This document shows positions 7,922 to 14,854 of a stretch of DNA of 31,920 nucleotides, piece after piece (within the stretch, counting starts at the first letter, position 1; each line of letters opens with the position of its first letter). A model generated the notes under the pieces. The model was not told the DNA's origin. It ran no database searches and worked only from the letters and a program-made list of their open reading frames with translations. The DNA lies in NCBI GenBank assembly GCA_964498965.1, contig CAZCJU010000015.1, positions 1-31,920 of the forward strand, read 5' to 3'. Origin of the DNA: CAZCJU01 sp964498965 (GTDB lineage: Bacteria > Bacillota > Clostridia > Oscillospirales > CAG-272). Both the position numbers and the translations under genes were made by a program.

Positions 7922-8707
7922 TCACACACCGAGCATATATTTAATATTCGACATATATTCACGCACAAGCATAAGATACAATCTTGCGGGGTTTGACGTA
8001 TGAGTGCCGACGCAGTCGGTATCGAGTCCGTTTGCCCTGCATATTTTTTGTATACGTTTAACGTGAAATTCGCTTGAAACGCCGACGGTCTTTATACCGC
8101 CGAGTCCGTGTTCCTCGAGTAATTTTTTACTGTATTCGACATTTTGCTTTGTATCCGTGCTTCGATCCTCGCAAAATATCACACTTGCGTCAACGCCGCA
8201 GCGGACAAGATAATTTTTCATACATTCGGCTTCCGAAATGCTTTCGCCGTTTCCCTGCCCGCCCGTAACTATAAAGCAGGCATCGGGATTTTTTTCGTAG
8301 ACCTCAAGTGCTTTATCGAGTCTTTCTTTAAGCGATTTCGACGGCTCGCTTCCGTTCACCTTAGCTCCGTAGACTATTATTCCGTCATAGCCGCTCTGCG
8401 GCTCGTATTGCACGCCGCACAACGTATAAACGATCGAGATAACGAACGTCACGCAATATATGCCCATACCGATCACAAATATCAGCTGTAATATATCTGC
8501 CGTCCTCCTTATTTTTTTACCGAACAGCAACAATGCGGCAATCGGTAATACAACTGCCGCCGATATTACCGCAACGAGCGACAGATATTTATAACTGCCC
8601 GTGACGAGCTGCCACATTCCGAAATAAGAATAATTAAAAAGTATCACGGAGGCAAATGTCCACATCAGCACGTTTACGACGGTGCGTATTTTTTTGTTTT
8701 TTATCAT
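7922..8707 (-). CDS. YdcF/SanA-family (DUF218) membrane protein
   Basis: A 261-aa protein with about four hydrophobic segments in the first 120 residues, then a DUF218 domain: YDGIIVYGAKVNGSEPS, a helix with SLKERLDKALEVY, FIVTGGQGNGESISEAE, and STDTKQNVEYSKKLLEE. DUF218 proteins (SanA, ElyC, YdcF) are linked to envelope integrity and peptidoglycan or lipid-carrier metabolism; their reaction is not well defined, although YdcF binds S-adenosylmethionine. It is the last gene of a six-gene minus-strand operon. Its ATG overlaps the preceding stop as ATGA, consistent with coupled translation. The position behind a VanY-like protein and a lipoprotein-like protein fits an envelope role. Confidence 0.88.
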   Translation of the reverse strand: MIKNKKIRTVVNVLMWTFASVILFNYSYFGMWQLVTGSYKYLSLVAVISAAVVLPIAALLLFGKKIRRTADILQLIFVIGMGIYCVTFVISIVYTLCGVQYEPQSGYDGIIVYGAKVNGSEPSKSLKERLDKALEVYEKNPDACFIVTGGQGNGESISEAECMKNYLVRCGVDASVIFCEDRSTDTKQNVEYSKKLLEEHGLGGIKTVGVSSEFHVKRIQKICRANGLDTDCVGTHTSNPARLYLMLVREYMSNIKYMLGV

Positions 8708-9819
8708 TTTGAGGTTATGGAATGCTTTGTTATTACCATTTTATCCTTGCCGTTCTTTTTGTCGAGGCTCAAATTGTATATGCTCTCATCTCTTATCCAG
8801 ATCTGCACGCTTCCCGTAAACGAATTCATCGTGTTGTCGGCAATATTATACGCAACCGAATTGAACGAGCTATACGGATCGTCCTCGAGGCTTGAATCCT
8901 TCATACAGAGCAATATAAGGTTATTGACCAGCACGATGCTCTCTCTCTCGACATAAGAATCGCCGTTAAGGGTCGCAAGCTTTTTGATTTCTTTCATTTC
9001 GTTCGTGGTATATCCGACGGCCTCCGCTCCGAAATCTCCCTCGGATATTTCGGCATAATACAAAGCGTACACCCCGCTCATTTCGTCGTAATCGCAATTA
9101 TACACAAGTGCTACGTTTGACGGCAACAGCTTCTCCGACTTTTTTTCGCCCGTCACAATATTATAGACATCAATGTACTGATCGTAGCCGACGACACGGG
9201 AAACGATGAGGCTTTGGTCGTGTCTGTTTACAAATGTATGCGAATGTCCGTAAGTAAAGCTGTTTTCGGTCATTTCCGTCGAAACAAATTCAACGGGCTT
9301 TTCTTCGCCCACCGTATATTTCATAATACGGCTCATGCCCATTTTCAGCGATGCGGTCACATAATACACGTCCCTGTCGTAAAGAGCGAGAAATCTCGGT
9401 TGGACATCACCATCCTCACATATCAGCTTGGAATACGGAGAATACACCTCACCGCTTTTCGTATCTACGACTTTCAATCTGTAATACACATCCTCATCGT
9501 TTTCGGGTGTCATATCGTAAAACGCTACGATACCCTCATAAACATACAGCTCATAGATACAACTGCCCTCTTCGGTTTTGTAAAGCACCCGCTTTTCCCC
9601 GTCAAGCTCACCTACAGCCACCGCCGAGCCGTATTCACCGTATTCTCTGAGCAAAACGGCATATTCGCCGTTTGTTTTATCCGAATACAGCGGTGCGACG
9701 AACGACGGCTTTTCGCCCACTGTCGTATATTCGGCAACAGTTTCGGCTTTTTTCGAACATGAAGTCGGCAAAAGCACCATAATGATCGCCGAAAACAGTG
9801 CAAAAATTCTCTTTTTCAA
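8704..9819 (-). CDS. Putative secreted lipoprotein, beta-propeller-like, function unknown
   Basis: A 371-aa protein starting at TTG 9817-9819, chosen because GGAG (9826-9829) sits 6 nt before it and because it yields a signal sequence: MKKRIFALFSAIIMVLLPTS then Cys21. The longer in-frame start at 9870 would lie inside the preceding gene and put 17 polar residues before the signal. Cys21 is a plausible lipidation site, though the -3 residue is Pro, not the usual Leu. The rest has repeated beta-rich stretches (VYYRLKVVDTKSGE, VYYVTASLKMG, YIDVYNIVTGEK) of the kind found in beta-propellers, with few cysteines and no catalytic motif I recognise. It starts 16 nt after the M15 gene and overlaps the YdcF gene by 4 nt. 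Surface location is inferred. Confidence 0.7.
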   Translation of the reverse strand: MKKRIFALFSAIIMVLLPTSCSKKAETVAEYTTVGEKPSFVAPLYSDKTNGEYAVLLREYGEYGSAVAVGELDGEKRVLYKTEEGSCIYELYVYEGIVAFYDMTPENDEDVYYRLKVVDTKSGEVYSPYSKLICEDGDVQPRFLALYDRDVYYVTASLKMGMSRIMKYTVGEEKPVEFVSTEMTENSFTYGHSHTFVNRHDQSLIVSRVVGYDQYIDVYNIVTGEKKSEKLLPSNVALVYNCDYDEMSGVYALYYAEISEGDFGAEAVGYTTNEMKEIKKLATLNGDSYVERESIVLVNNLILLCMKDSSLEDDPYSSFNSVAYNIADNTMNSFTGSVQIWIRDESIYNLSLDKKNGKDKMVITKHSITSK

Positions 9820-9825
9820 TTTGAT

Positions 9826-9830
9826 CTCCG
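9826..9830 (-). promoter_or_regulatory. Shine-Dalgarno site deciding a TTG start
   Basis: On the minus strand CGGAG is followed by ATCAAA and then TTG. It sits 5 nt beyond the TAG stop of the preceding M15-like gene and fixes the start of the lipoprotein-like protein at 9819. No comparable site precedes the longer candidate start at 9870. Confidence 0.7.
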
Positions 9831-9835
9831 TTTCT

Positions 9836-10891
9836 CTAAGCTTTATACCAAACGATGAAGCCGTCGACATTGTTTCCGCTTATTTCGTACTCCTTATCCG
9901 TCGGAACATACACCTCTGTGCTTTCGGAATCGGATGCTTTGACGTAATAAACTCGGTATTTTACTCCGTCGCACTCCACTTCAAGCGTTTCCGATCCGAG
10001 TGTATATTTTCTGATCAGGTATATATATTCGTCAAGGCACAGGCTGTGCTGTACCATATAATACGAGTGCGGCACGCCGACATACCGAAAATGACTGCTT
10101 TCGTCGTATATTCCGGTTATCTCGTATTTTTCGGGCAAATATCTGATTATAAACCCGTATTTATGAAAATTATCTGCAATCCACTTCGCATATTCCGAGG
10201 CGTACTTCGAATATGACATCGAAACATCATTTTCATAAAGCTTGACATTGAAGCCGAGTCCCGTTTGATGATCGGAATATCCCGCTTTTTCGTAATATTT
10301 TCTGTCCTCTATGTTTTCCACGGAGTCGTTGTAATATTTTTCCTGCTCATCACGGCTTCTGTACGCCTGAACGAGCTGCAAATTGCTTTTTCCCGTAGCT
10401 TTATAATAATCGTCCGTCATGCTGTTTAATGCTTCATACGCACTTGAAAGGAGTCGCAGATCGGAATAAGCAAGAGTATATTTCTTATCGTTATTACCGT
10501 ACAGGCTCACGAGCTTATTCCTATCGAGCTGTTCGTCATCATACGCATATTGAGTATTTACGAGTACCAAGCTGCCCCGAGATATTTGGGTTTTCGACAC
10601 TGTGACCGTTGTATATCCGTCGGGGACGGGCTGCTCCGTTTTTTCGTCCTCCGTCGTAGCCTCCGCAGTCTGCTCTTCCGTCTGCCGCAGATCTGTCGTC
10701 GGTTTTGCGGTATCGCCGTCGGATCCGGCATCTTGCTCCTGTGCATCGGCAAATCTCGAAACCAGTATCGCAGACAGAACTATTATCACCGTTATCAGCG
10801 TTATTACGAGAAAGACCAAGGACGCTTCCGCTCCCTGCTTTGCATAACGATATGTATATTTCGGTTTTCTTCTTTTATTAAAGCTGCTCAT
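9836..10891 (-). CDS. Membrane-anchored VanY/M15-type D-Ala-D-Ala carboxypeptidase homologue with altered metal ligand
   Basis: A 351-aa protein with a basic N-terminus, one transmembrane helix (about 24-45), a Thr/Glu/Asp-rich linker (50-90) and a VanY-like M15 domain, so it should sit on the outer face of the membrane. Family marks are AYRSRDEQ (Arg178), GYSDHQTGLGFNV (205-216), KYGFIIRYL (244-252) and ESSHFRYVG (264-272). Active M15B enzymes use His and Asp in SxHxxGxAxD plus a His in ExWH. Here His208, Glu264 and His267 remain, but the Asp position is Asn215 and the Trp is Ser266. It may therefore be weakly active, have changed specificity, or be a pseudo-enzyme that binds wall peptides. 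It overlaps the SLOG gene by 14 nt with only a weak SD, suggesting coupling. Confidence 0.85.
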   Translation of the reverse strand: MSSFNKRRKPKYTYRYAKQGAEASLVFLVITLITVIIVLSAILVSRFADAQEQDAGSDGDTAKPTTDLRQTEEQTAEATTEDEKTEQPVPDGYTTVTVSKTQISRGSLVLVNTQYAYDDEQLDRNKLVSLYGNNDKKYTLAYSDLRLLSSAYEALNSMTDDYYKATGKSNLQLVQAYRSRDEQEKYYNDSVENIEDRKYYEKAGYSDHQTGLGFNVKLYENDVSMSYSKYASEYAKWIADNFHKYGFIIRYLPEKYEITGIYDESSHFRYVGVPHSYYMVQHSLCLDEYIYLIRKYTLGSETLEVECDGVKYRVYYVKASDSESTEVYVPTDKEYEISGNNVDGFIVWYKA

Positions 10892-11414
10892 ACTTTTCTT
10901 TCAATATAACGCCCGTCAGGGGATCTAAATAAAGCAAATATTTTTTATATTTTTTCGCCAGATTGACTGTGCTGAGAGTGCCTCCCTTTTGGATATTATG
11001 TGCGTTGCATATTGCGACGACGATGCCCGAATGCTCGACCATATATCGGTTTCTTGCTTGAAACGCGACGTCGTAAGAATCGGTCAGGACATCATCGTTA
11101 AGCAACACAACATTATCGGCGTTTTGCAAAACATAATCGTAATCGGCTCTGTATCTTACGGGGATACGATCCCTGTGATTTTTGAACGGCACAACGCAGT
11201 ACAGCTCCATTCCGAGCCGTTCCCTGTTTTTCAATACCGCCAGTGCCGCCCACAGATCCGCACCGTCGCACATTCCGCAATAGCAACGTTCGACCCGTGA
11301 GGAAGACATTTCGAGCAGTCGCTCTATCCACGCCTTCAATGCGTTTACTTTTTCCGTATCGGCTTGTGAAAACGGCATTTTCGATGCCCTGTAACCGGTG
11401 AAGCACATTATCAT
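10878..11414 (-). CDS. SLOG-family (DUF1273/YpsA-like) protein
   Basis: A 178-aa cytoplasmic protein of the DUF1273/YpsA type, a Rossmann-like SLOG fold related to lysine decarboxylase-like and DprA folds. Visible features are the N-terminal CFTGYRASKMPF, YCGMCDGADLWAA, ELYCVVPFKNHRDRI, QARNRYMVEHSGIVVAICN and a glycine-rich GGTLSTVNLAKK near the end that matches the ligand-binding turn. SLOG proteins are thought to bind nucleotides or nucleotide-derived ligands; B. subtilis YpsA affects cell division, but no reaction is established. The start overlaps the cohesin gene stop as ATGA; an in-frame ATG two codons later (11406-11408) is an alternative. Its place among envelope genes is unusual and may indicate a sensing role (inference). 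Confidence 0.85.
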   Translation of the reverse strand: MIMCFTGYRASKMPFSQADTEKVNALKAWIERLLEMSSSRVERCYCGMCDGADLWAALAVLKNRERLGMELYCVVPFKNHRDRIPVRYRADYDYVLQNADNVVLLNDDVLTDSYDVAFQARNRYMVEHSGIVVAICNAHNIQKGGTLSTVNLAKKYKKYLLYLDPLTGVILKEKYEQL

Positions 11415-12403
11415 TTTTTATCCGCTTTTCTCTTCATTGCGAAGTAAACCACGCCGCCCGATATTACCGTACACACAACGGCTACCGCTATAACGTGAAT
11501 TATTCTTATTTCGTTTCCGTCTCCGACGCTTTTGCCGACATACTCGGTTTCGCCGACCGTGCGTACTATATCGCTCTCCGTCACGGTGATTTGATCCGAT
11601 TCCGTCGTTTTCTCCGTTTCCTCGTTCGTGTTTCGCTCTGCGGTCGTAATTTTCTCAGTTACTTCGGAGGTATTCCGCTCCGTTTCGGGAGCATTGCTTT
11701 CGGTGTCGGTCACCGACGGTGCCGTTGTAACAGGCGGCACGTAATTATCGACAATGATACTCACGTTGCTTTGCGGGCAACTCGATTCCGATATCGTATC
11801 CGACAACAGCACCTTATCGAGCCAAAGGCTTAATTTTTTGTCCTGCGGTTCGTTTTCTATTTGAAAATAGAGATTGAACAGCTCACATTTATCGTTAAGA
11901 AATCCGCTTCCGTCGTCCGGAATTTCGTTTTTTTCTTCGTCCGCCGTCGTTGTACTCACCGCAAGTGCCGTCGTATCGTTTTCCGTCCCCGTCGAGCCGT
12001 TTTCGGCAGTCGGTGCTTCCCGAGGCTCATTCGATTCGCTCGTATCGGCTTGCGTTTCGGATACTTTTTCCTTTTCCCTGTCAATATAGAACAAAAACGA
12101 CACCTCACCGTTTTTGTCGTACATATCCCACGCCCAGCCCTCGGGCAAATGAGGTGCAAATTCGAGCAATCGCAATTTCGTTGCGTCGTAATGTAACATT
12201 CCCTGTCCGCCGGCAATGTCCGATGCACCGTTCAGGGCTATTGTAACGTAAAATATATTTCCGTCTACAACGCTGTCGGCTTTTATATACATTACCCCTA
12301 TCGGCACTGCCTCCGTTTTAACATACAGACTCATGATAAGTGTCACGACAATGATCGCAAGAAGTGTAAGCCGAATTATCGTACCGTATACTTTTTTTGT
12401 CAT
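11411..12403 (-). CDS. Membrane-anchored cohesin-domain protein
   Basis: A 330-aa protein: a signal-like hydrophobic segment (9-27), a cohesin-type beta-sandwich (about 33-108 and 172-221), a Thr/Glu-rich linker (222-275), a transmembrane helix (301-322) and a basic tail KRKADKK. The cohesin call rests on GNIFYVTIALNGASDIAGGQ, MLHYDATKLRLLEF, GEVSFLFYID, ELFNLYFQI and the closing SNVSIIVDNYV, the usual strand order. Unusually, 50-60 acidic, Ser/Thr-rich residues (about 110-168) interrupt the sandwich. Cohesins bind dockerins with Ca2+, and the gene immediately upstream, overlapping as ATGA, encodes a dockerin protein; this is therefore probably its membrane receptor (inference). There is no sortase motif; anchoring would be by the C-terminal helix. 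Confidence 0.8.
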   Translation of the reverse strand: MTKKVYGTIIRLTLLAIIVVTLIMSLYVKTEAVPIGVMYIKADSVVDGNIFYVTIALNGASDIAGGQGMLHYDATKLRLLEFAPHLPEGWAWDMYDKNGEVSFLFYIDREKEKVSETQADTSESNEPREAPTAENGSTGTENDTTALAVSTTTADEEKNEIPDDGSGFLNDKCELFNLYFQIENEPQDKKLSLWLDKVLLSDTISESSCPQSNVSIIVDNYVPPVTTAPSVTDTESNAPETERNTSEVTEKITTAERNTNEETEKTTESDQITVTESDIVRTVGETEYVGKSVGDGNEIRIIHVIAVAVVCTVISGGVVYFAMKRKADKK

Positions 12404-13959
12404 GCGACATCACCGCCGTTTCCGCTGTCGCTTCTGATTTCGGCATCGTCTTTTTTGTCGTCTTTTCTCGCCTTTTCGTCGTCGGGCATATCCTCACCGC
12501 CGTCGGTCGGGTATTGCGGTTCCGTCACGGAAGGTTTGGTGTCGGTACGAGTTTGCTTCATGAGATTGTCGAATACGAAAATATCAGTCACGGTCACGTT
12601 TCCGTCTTCGTTTATATCGCACCAAAATTCGAGCAATTCCGTATTCTGCGTTTCCCTGCCGAGTATCAAGTCCCGTAGCTTTTCGATATCCTTGCGTGTC
12701 GTTCTTCCGTCACCGGTACAATCTCCCACCACGCAAGCCGTAAGACTTTGCCTTATCTCACCGTTCACATTCAGCTCGATAACGCACCCCGAGCCTACAA
12801 GCTCGTCGTGTTGCAGCTCGTTTTCGTCGCATTTTACCGTGACGAATTCGCCCTCGTCGAGCGACGAGAGGAAAAATTCGACTGTTGTCAATATCGGTAT
12901 ATGTACCATTTTTCCGTCTTTTATTTCATAGAGTCTTGTTTCGATATTTTTCGGTGTTTGTCCGAACACGAAATCATACACGGCAAGCGAGGTCATATTT
13001 TCAAATGAAACGTCCGGCGAATGTGTTTTCGACACGCTTTGCGTACTTACAAGCAAATATTTCGTGCTTATGCTCGTATGCACGCCCTCGTTGTTCACGG
13101 CACCGTCCCACAAAATATCCAAATGGTAATACCTGTCGTATATTTTGACCATATTCCACATATGGCCCACGCCGCCGACCTTGCCCGTTATCAAATAATT
13201 TTCTATATTCATATAGTCGAGGAAAAGTGCCGTAAGGCCCGCATATTCCTCGCACACGCCTTTTTTATCGCAAATAAATTCGTAGATACTGCTTCTGTTA
13301 TGCAATGACACGTCGTATGCGAACTGACCGTTCAGTATAAACGAATTGAGGCTTGTCAGCTTTTCGCCGATATCAAGCTCGCTCCACGTATCCGCATTCG
13401 GTGCAACAAACGAGGAGATCACTTCCTTACGTTGTTCATTGCTCTCGCCTACGGCTATAAACAATCTGACCGTCATGCTCGTATACTTTCCGTTCTTCTT
13501 ATCCTGCTTTACGGAAACGGAAATGCTGTATTGACGCACGATGCATTTCAGGTATTTTTTTGCAACAGCCGACTTTACGTGTGAAAGTATCTTCGAGGCC
13601 TGTTCGCTTGCCTGTTCCGCAGTATATTTTGAAATATCCGATATTGAAAAGCATCTCATATAAACATGGCTCGTAATGCTTTTCCCCGACACCGTTATCG
13701 GAGCACAGACATAGTTATTTTCGGCGTTCGATAAAATCTCGTCGGTGCTTTTTTCGGAATAAAACGCATCGAAGCCGTCCATTGCGATGCTCGACACATA
13801 AACGGGTGTCTGCTCGGATAATACCTCGTATGCACTTTTTTCGGCACTGTGTGTTTTGAGCGGCAAGCTCGTCAGCACGATACCGAGTACAAGTATAAAG
13901 GAGATGATCTTTCTTTCGGCCATTTTACACACATAAACTTCAAAATGCCTCTGCTGCAC
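12400..13959 (-). CDS. Secreted transglutaminase-like protein with C-terminal dockerin
   Basis: A 519-aa protein with a signal peptide (hydrophobic core about 18-34, ending near THSAE), an N-terminal region without recognised domain, and a transglutaminase-like domain. The triad is visible as Cys236 in KKGVCEEYAGLTALFLDYM, His266 in GVGHMWNMVKIYD and Asp281 in YYHLDILWD. Residues 411-470 form a type I-like dockerin: VGDCTGDGRTTRKDIEKLRD and CDINEDGNVTVTDIFVFDNL, two Ca2+-binding loop-helix repeats. A charged 49-aa tail follows. Bacterial proteins of this fold act as transglutaminases, proteases or other cysteine enzymes. GTG 13957-13959 is taken as start because CGGAA sits 5 nt upstream and it follows the promoter closely; ATG at 13923 is an alternative with no SD. 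First gene of a six-gene operon; overlaps the cohesin gene by 4 nt. Confidence 0.87.
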   Translation of the reverse strand: MQQRHFEVYVCKMAERKIISFILVLGIVLTSLPLKTHSAEKSAYEVLSEQTPVYVSSIAMDGFDAFYSEKSTDEILSNAENNYVCAPITVSGKSITSHVYMRCFSISDISKYTAEQASEQASKILSHVKSAVAKKYLKCIVRQYSISVSVKQDKKNGKYTSMTVRLFIAVGESNEQRKEVISSFVAPNADTWSELDIGEKLTSLNSFILNGQFAYDVSLHNRSSIYEFICDKKGVCEEYAGLTALFLDYMNIENYLITGKVGGVGHMWNMVKIYDRYYHLDILWDGAVNNEGVHTSISTKYLLVSTQSVSKTHSPDVSFENMTSLAVYDFVFGQTPKNIETRLYEIKDGKMVHIPILTTVEFFLSSLDEGEFVTVKCDENELQHDELVGSGCVIELNVNGEIRQSLTACVVGDCTGDGRTTRKDIEKLRDLILGRETQNTELLEFWCDINEDGNVTVTDIFVFDNLMKQTRTDTKPSVTEPQYPTDGGEDMPDDEKARKDDKKDDAEIRSDSGNGGDVA

Positions 13960-13968
13960 GGCTATTCC

Positions 13969-13980
13969 GTACAGTTGTAC
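13969..13980. promoter_or_regulatory. Palindrome at the transcription start of the transglutaminase operon
   Basis: GTACAGTTGTAC is an inverted repeat (arms GTACA/TGTAC, 2-nt centre) placed a few bases downstream of the expected minus-strand start near 13985 and before the GTG start. It could be a repressor operator or a chance short palindrome. Confidence 0.35.
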
Positions 13981-13991
13981 AATTATATAAA

Positions 13992-14020
13992 ATTATATCA
14001 CACGCAGTCGCAAAATGCAA
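13992..14020 (-). promoter_or_regulatory. Sigma-70-type promoter for the transglutaminase-cohesin operon
   Basis: On the minus strand, TTGCAT (14015-14020), a 17-nt spacer and a perfect TATAAT (13992-13997). The start would fall near 13985, about 26 nt before the GTG start of the transglutaminase gene. All downstream minus genes to 7922 are overlapping or closely spaced, with no other promoter seen, so it probably drives six genes. The whole 13960-14127 gap is this divergent regulatory region; no gene is seen in it. Confidence 0.8.
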
Positions 14021-14113
14021 CAGTGATAATTTAAATTTACAATTATTTTTTATTACCGTTTTGTTTTGTGTGCGGTTACGATTAAATGTCGTTTTCATCG
14101 GCAAGAATAATAC

Positions 14114-14124
14114 GGAGGTGATCA
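14114..14124 (+). promoter_or_regulatory. Extended Shine-Dalgarno site before a TTG start
   Basis: GGAGGTGATCA is complementary to the 3' end of 16S rRNA over its full length. It is the strongest ribosome binding site in the window and fixes the DUF421 start at TTG 14128-14130, not the ATG 9 nt later. Strong SD with weak start codon suggests tuned translation. Confidence 0.8.
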
Positions 14125-14127
14125 CTT

Positions 14128-14796
14128 TTGACGGTAATGCTTTTCAGAACCGTTCTCGTTTACGTTTTGCTCATTCTCGTTCTGCGGCTCATGGGGAAGC
14201 GACAGATAGGTGAGCTTCAGCCCTCCGAGCTTGTCACGACGCTTTTGCTTTCGGAAATCGCTTCCGCACCGATAACGGACGACAACATACCCGTTGTCTA
14301 CGGCATAGTTCCGGTCGTTGTTGTTCTTTCGATAGAGGTCATAACATCGTATGCGACAACAAAGCTTTCGATTTTCAAAAAAATATTCAACGGCAAGCCG
14401 AGCATACTCATAAACAAGGGTGTAATAGACTTAAAAGAATTGAAAAAATGTCGCATTTCCGTCGAAGAGCTTATGGGCGAATTGCGGTGCAAGAATGTCG
14501 GCTCACCGGCTCAGGTCAGGTACTGTCTGCTTGAGGACAACGGTAAAATGTCCGTGATCCTGAATCGCAGTGATTCTCCCGTCGTATCGAGCGATATCAA
14601 CGTTGTCGGCTCGGAATGCGGAATGGCAAGAATACTCGTTTCCGACGGAAAAATAGATCTTAAAGAATGCTCCGCACTCGGTCACAACGAGCAGTGGGTA
14701 AAAAAACAGCTTCAAAAGCGTAAAATTTCAGACATTGCTCTTGTACTTCTTCTTACCTGTGACGACTGCGACAATTTATACATTGCACTGAAATAG
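14128..14796 (+). CDS. DUF421 (YetF-family) membrane protein
   Basis: A 222-aa DUF421 protein. The N-terminal part has about three transmembrane helices carrying the family motif LRLMGKRQIGELQPSELVTTLL (residues 20 onward, quoted in part) and the ASAPITDDNIPVVYGIVPVV region. It is followed by a soluble domain with GKPSILINKGVIDLKELKK, the segment SVEELMGELRCKNV, and a C-terminal extension. Related B. subtilis proteins (YetF, YrbG, YdfR) are membrane proteins of unsettled function; one is implicated in spore germinant-receptor function. It starts at TTG 14128 behind an extended SD and reads divergently from the transglutaminase operon. The next gene encodes a DUF4363 protein, a recurrent Firmicute neighbour. 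Confidence 0.92.
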   Translation: MTVMLFRTVLVYVLLILVLRLMGKRQIGELQPSELVTTLLLSEIASAPITDDNIPVVYGIVPVVVVLSIEVITSYATTKLSIFKKIFNGKPSILINKGVIDLKELKKCRISVEELMGELRCKNVGSPAQVRYCLLEDNGKMSVILNRSDSPVVSSDINVVGSECGMARILVSDGKIDLKECSALGHNEQWVKKQLQKRKISDIALVLLLTCDDCDNLYIALK

Positions 14797-14801
14797 ATCG
14801 A

Positions 14802-14831
14802 GCCGAGTGCAATATCCGTTTTACACTCGGC
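14802..14831 (+). other. Hairpin between the DUF421 and DUF4363 genes
   Basis: GCCGAGTG (14802-14809) pairs perfectly with CACTCGGC (14824-14831) around a 14-nt loop, starting 5 nt after the DUF421 stop. The downstream bases (CGTTTAAATG) lack a real T-tract, so it is at best a weak terminator; it may reduce read-through or stabilise the upstream mRNA. Confidence 0.45.
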
Positions 14832-14854
14832 CGTTTAAATGTATCTTAAAGGAG

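Noticed and set aside
9820..9870. Longer N-terminus for the lipoprotein-like protein
   Set aside because: It overlaps the preceding gene, lacks an SD and puts polar residues ahead of the signal peptide.
14807..14854. Upstream GTG start for the DUF4363 protein
   Set aside because: The codon lies in the intergenic hairpin and adds a non-conserved segment; there is no SD before it.
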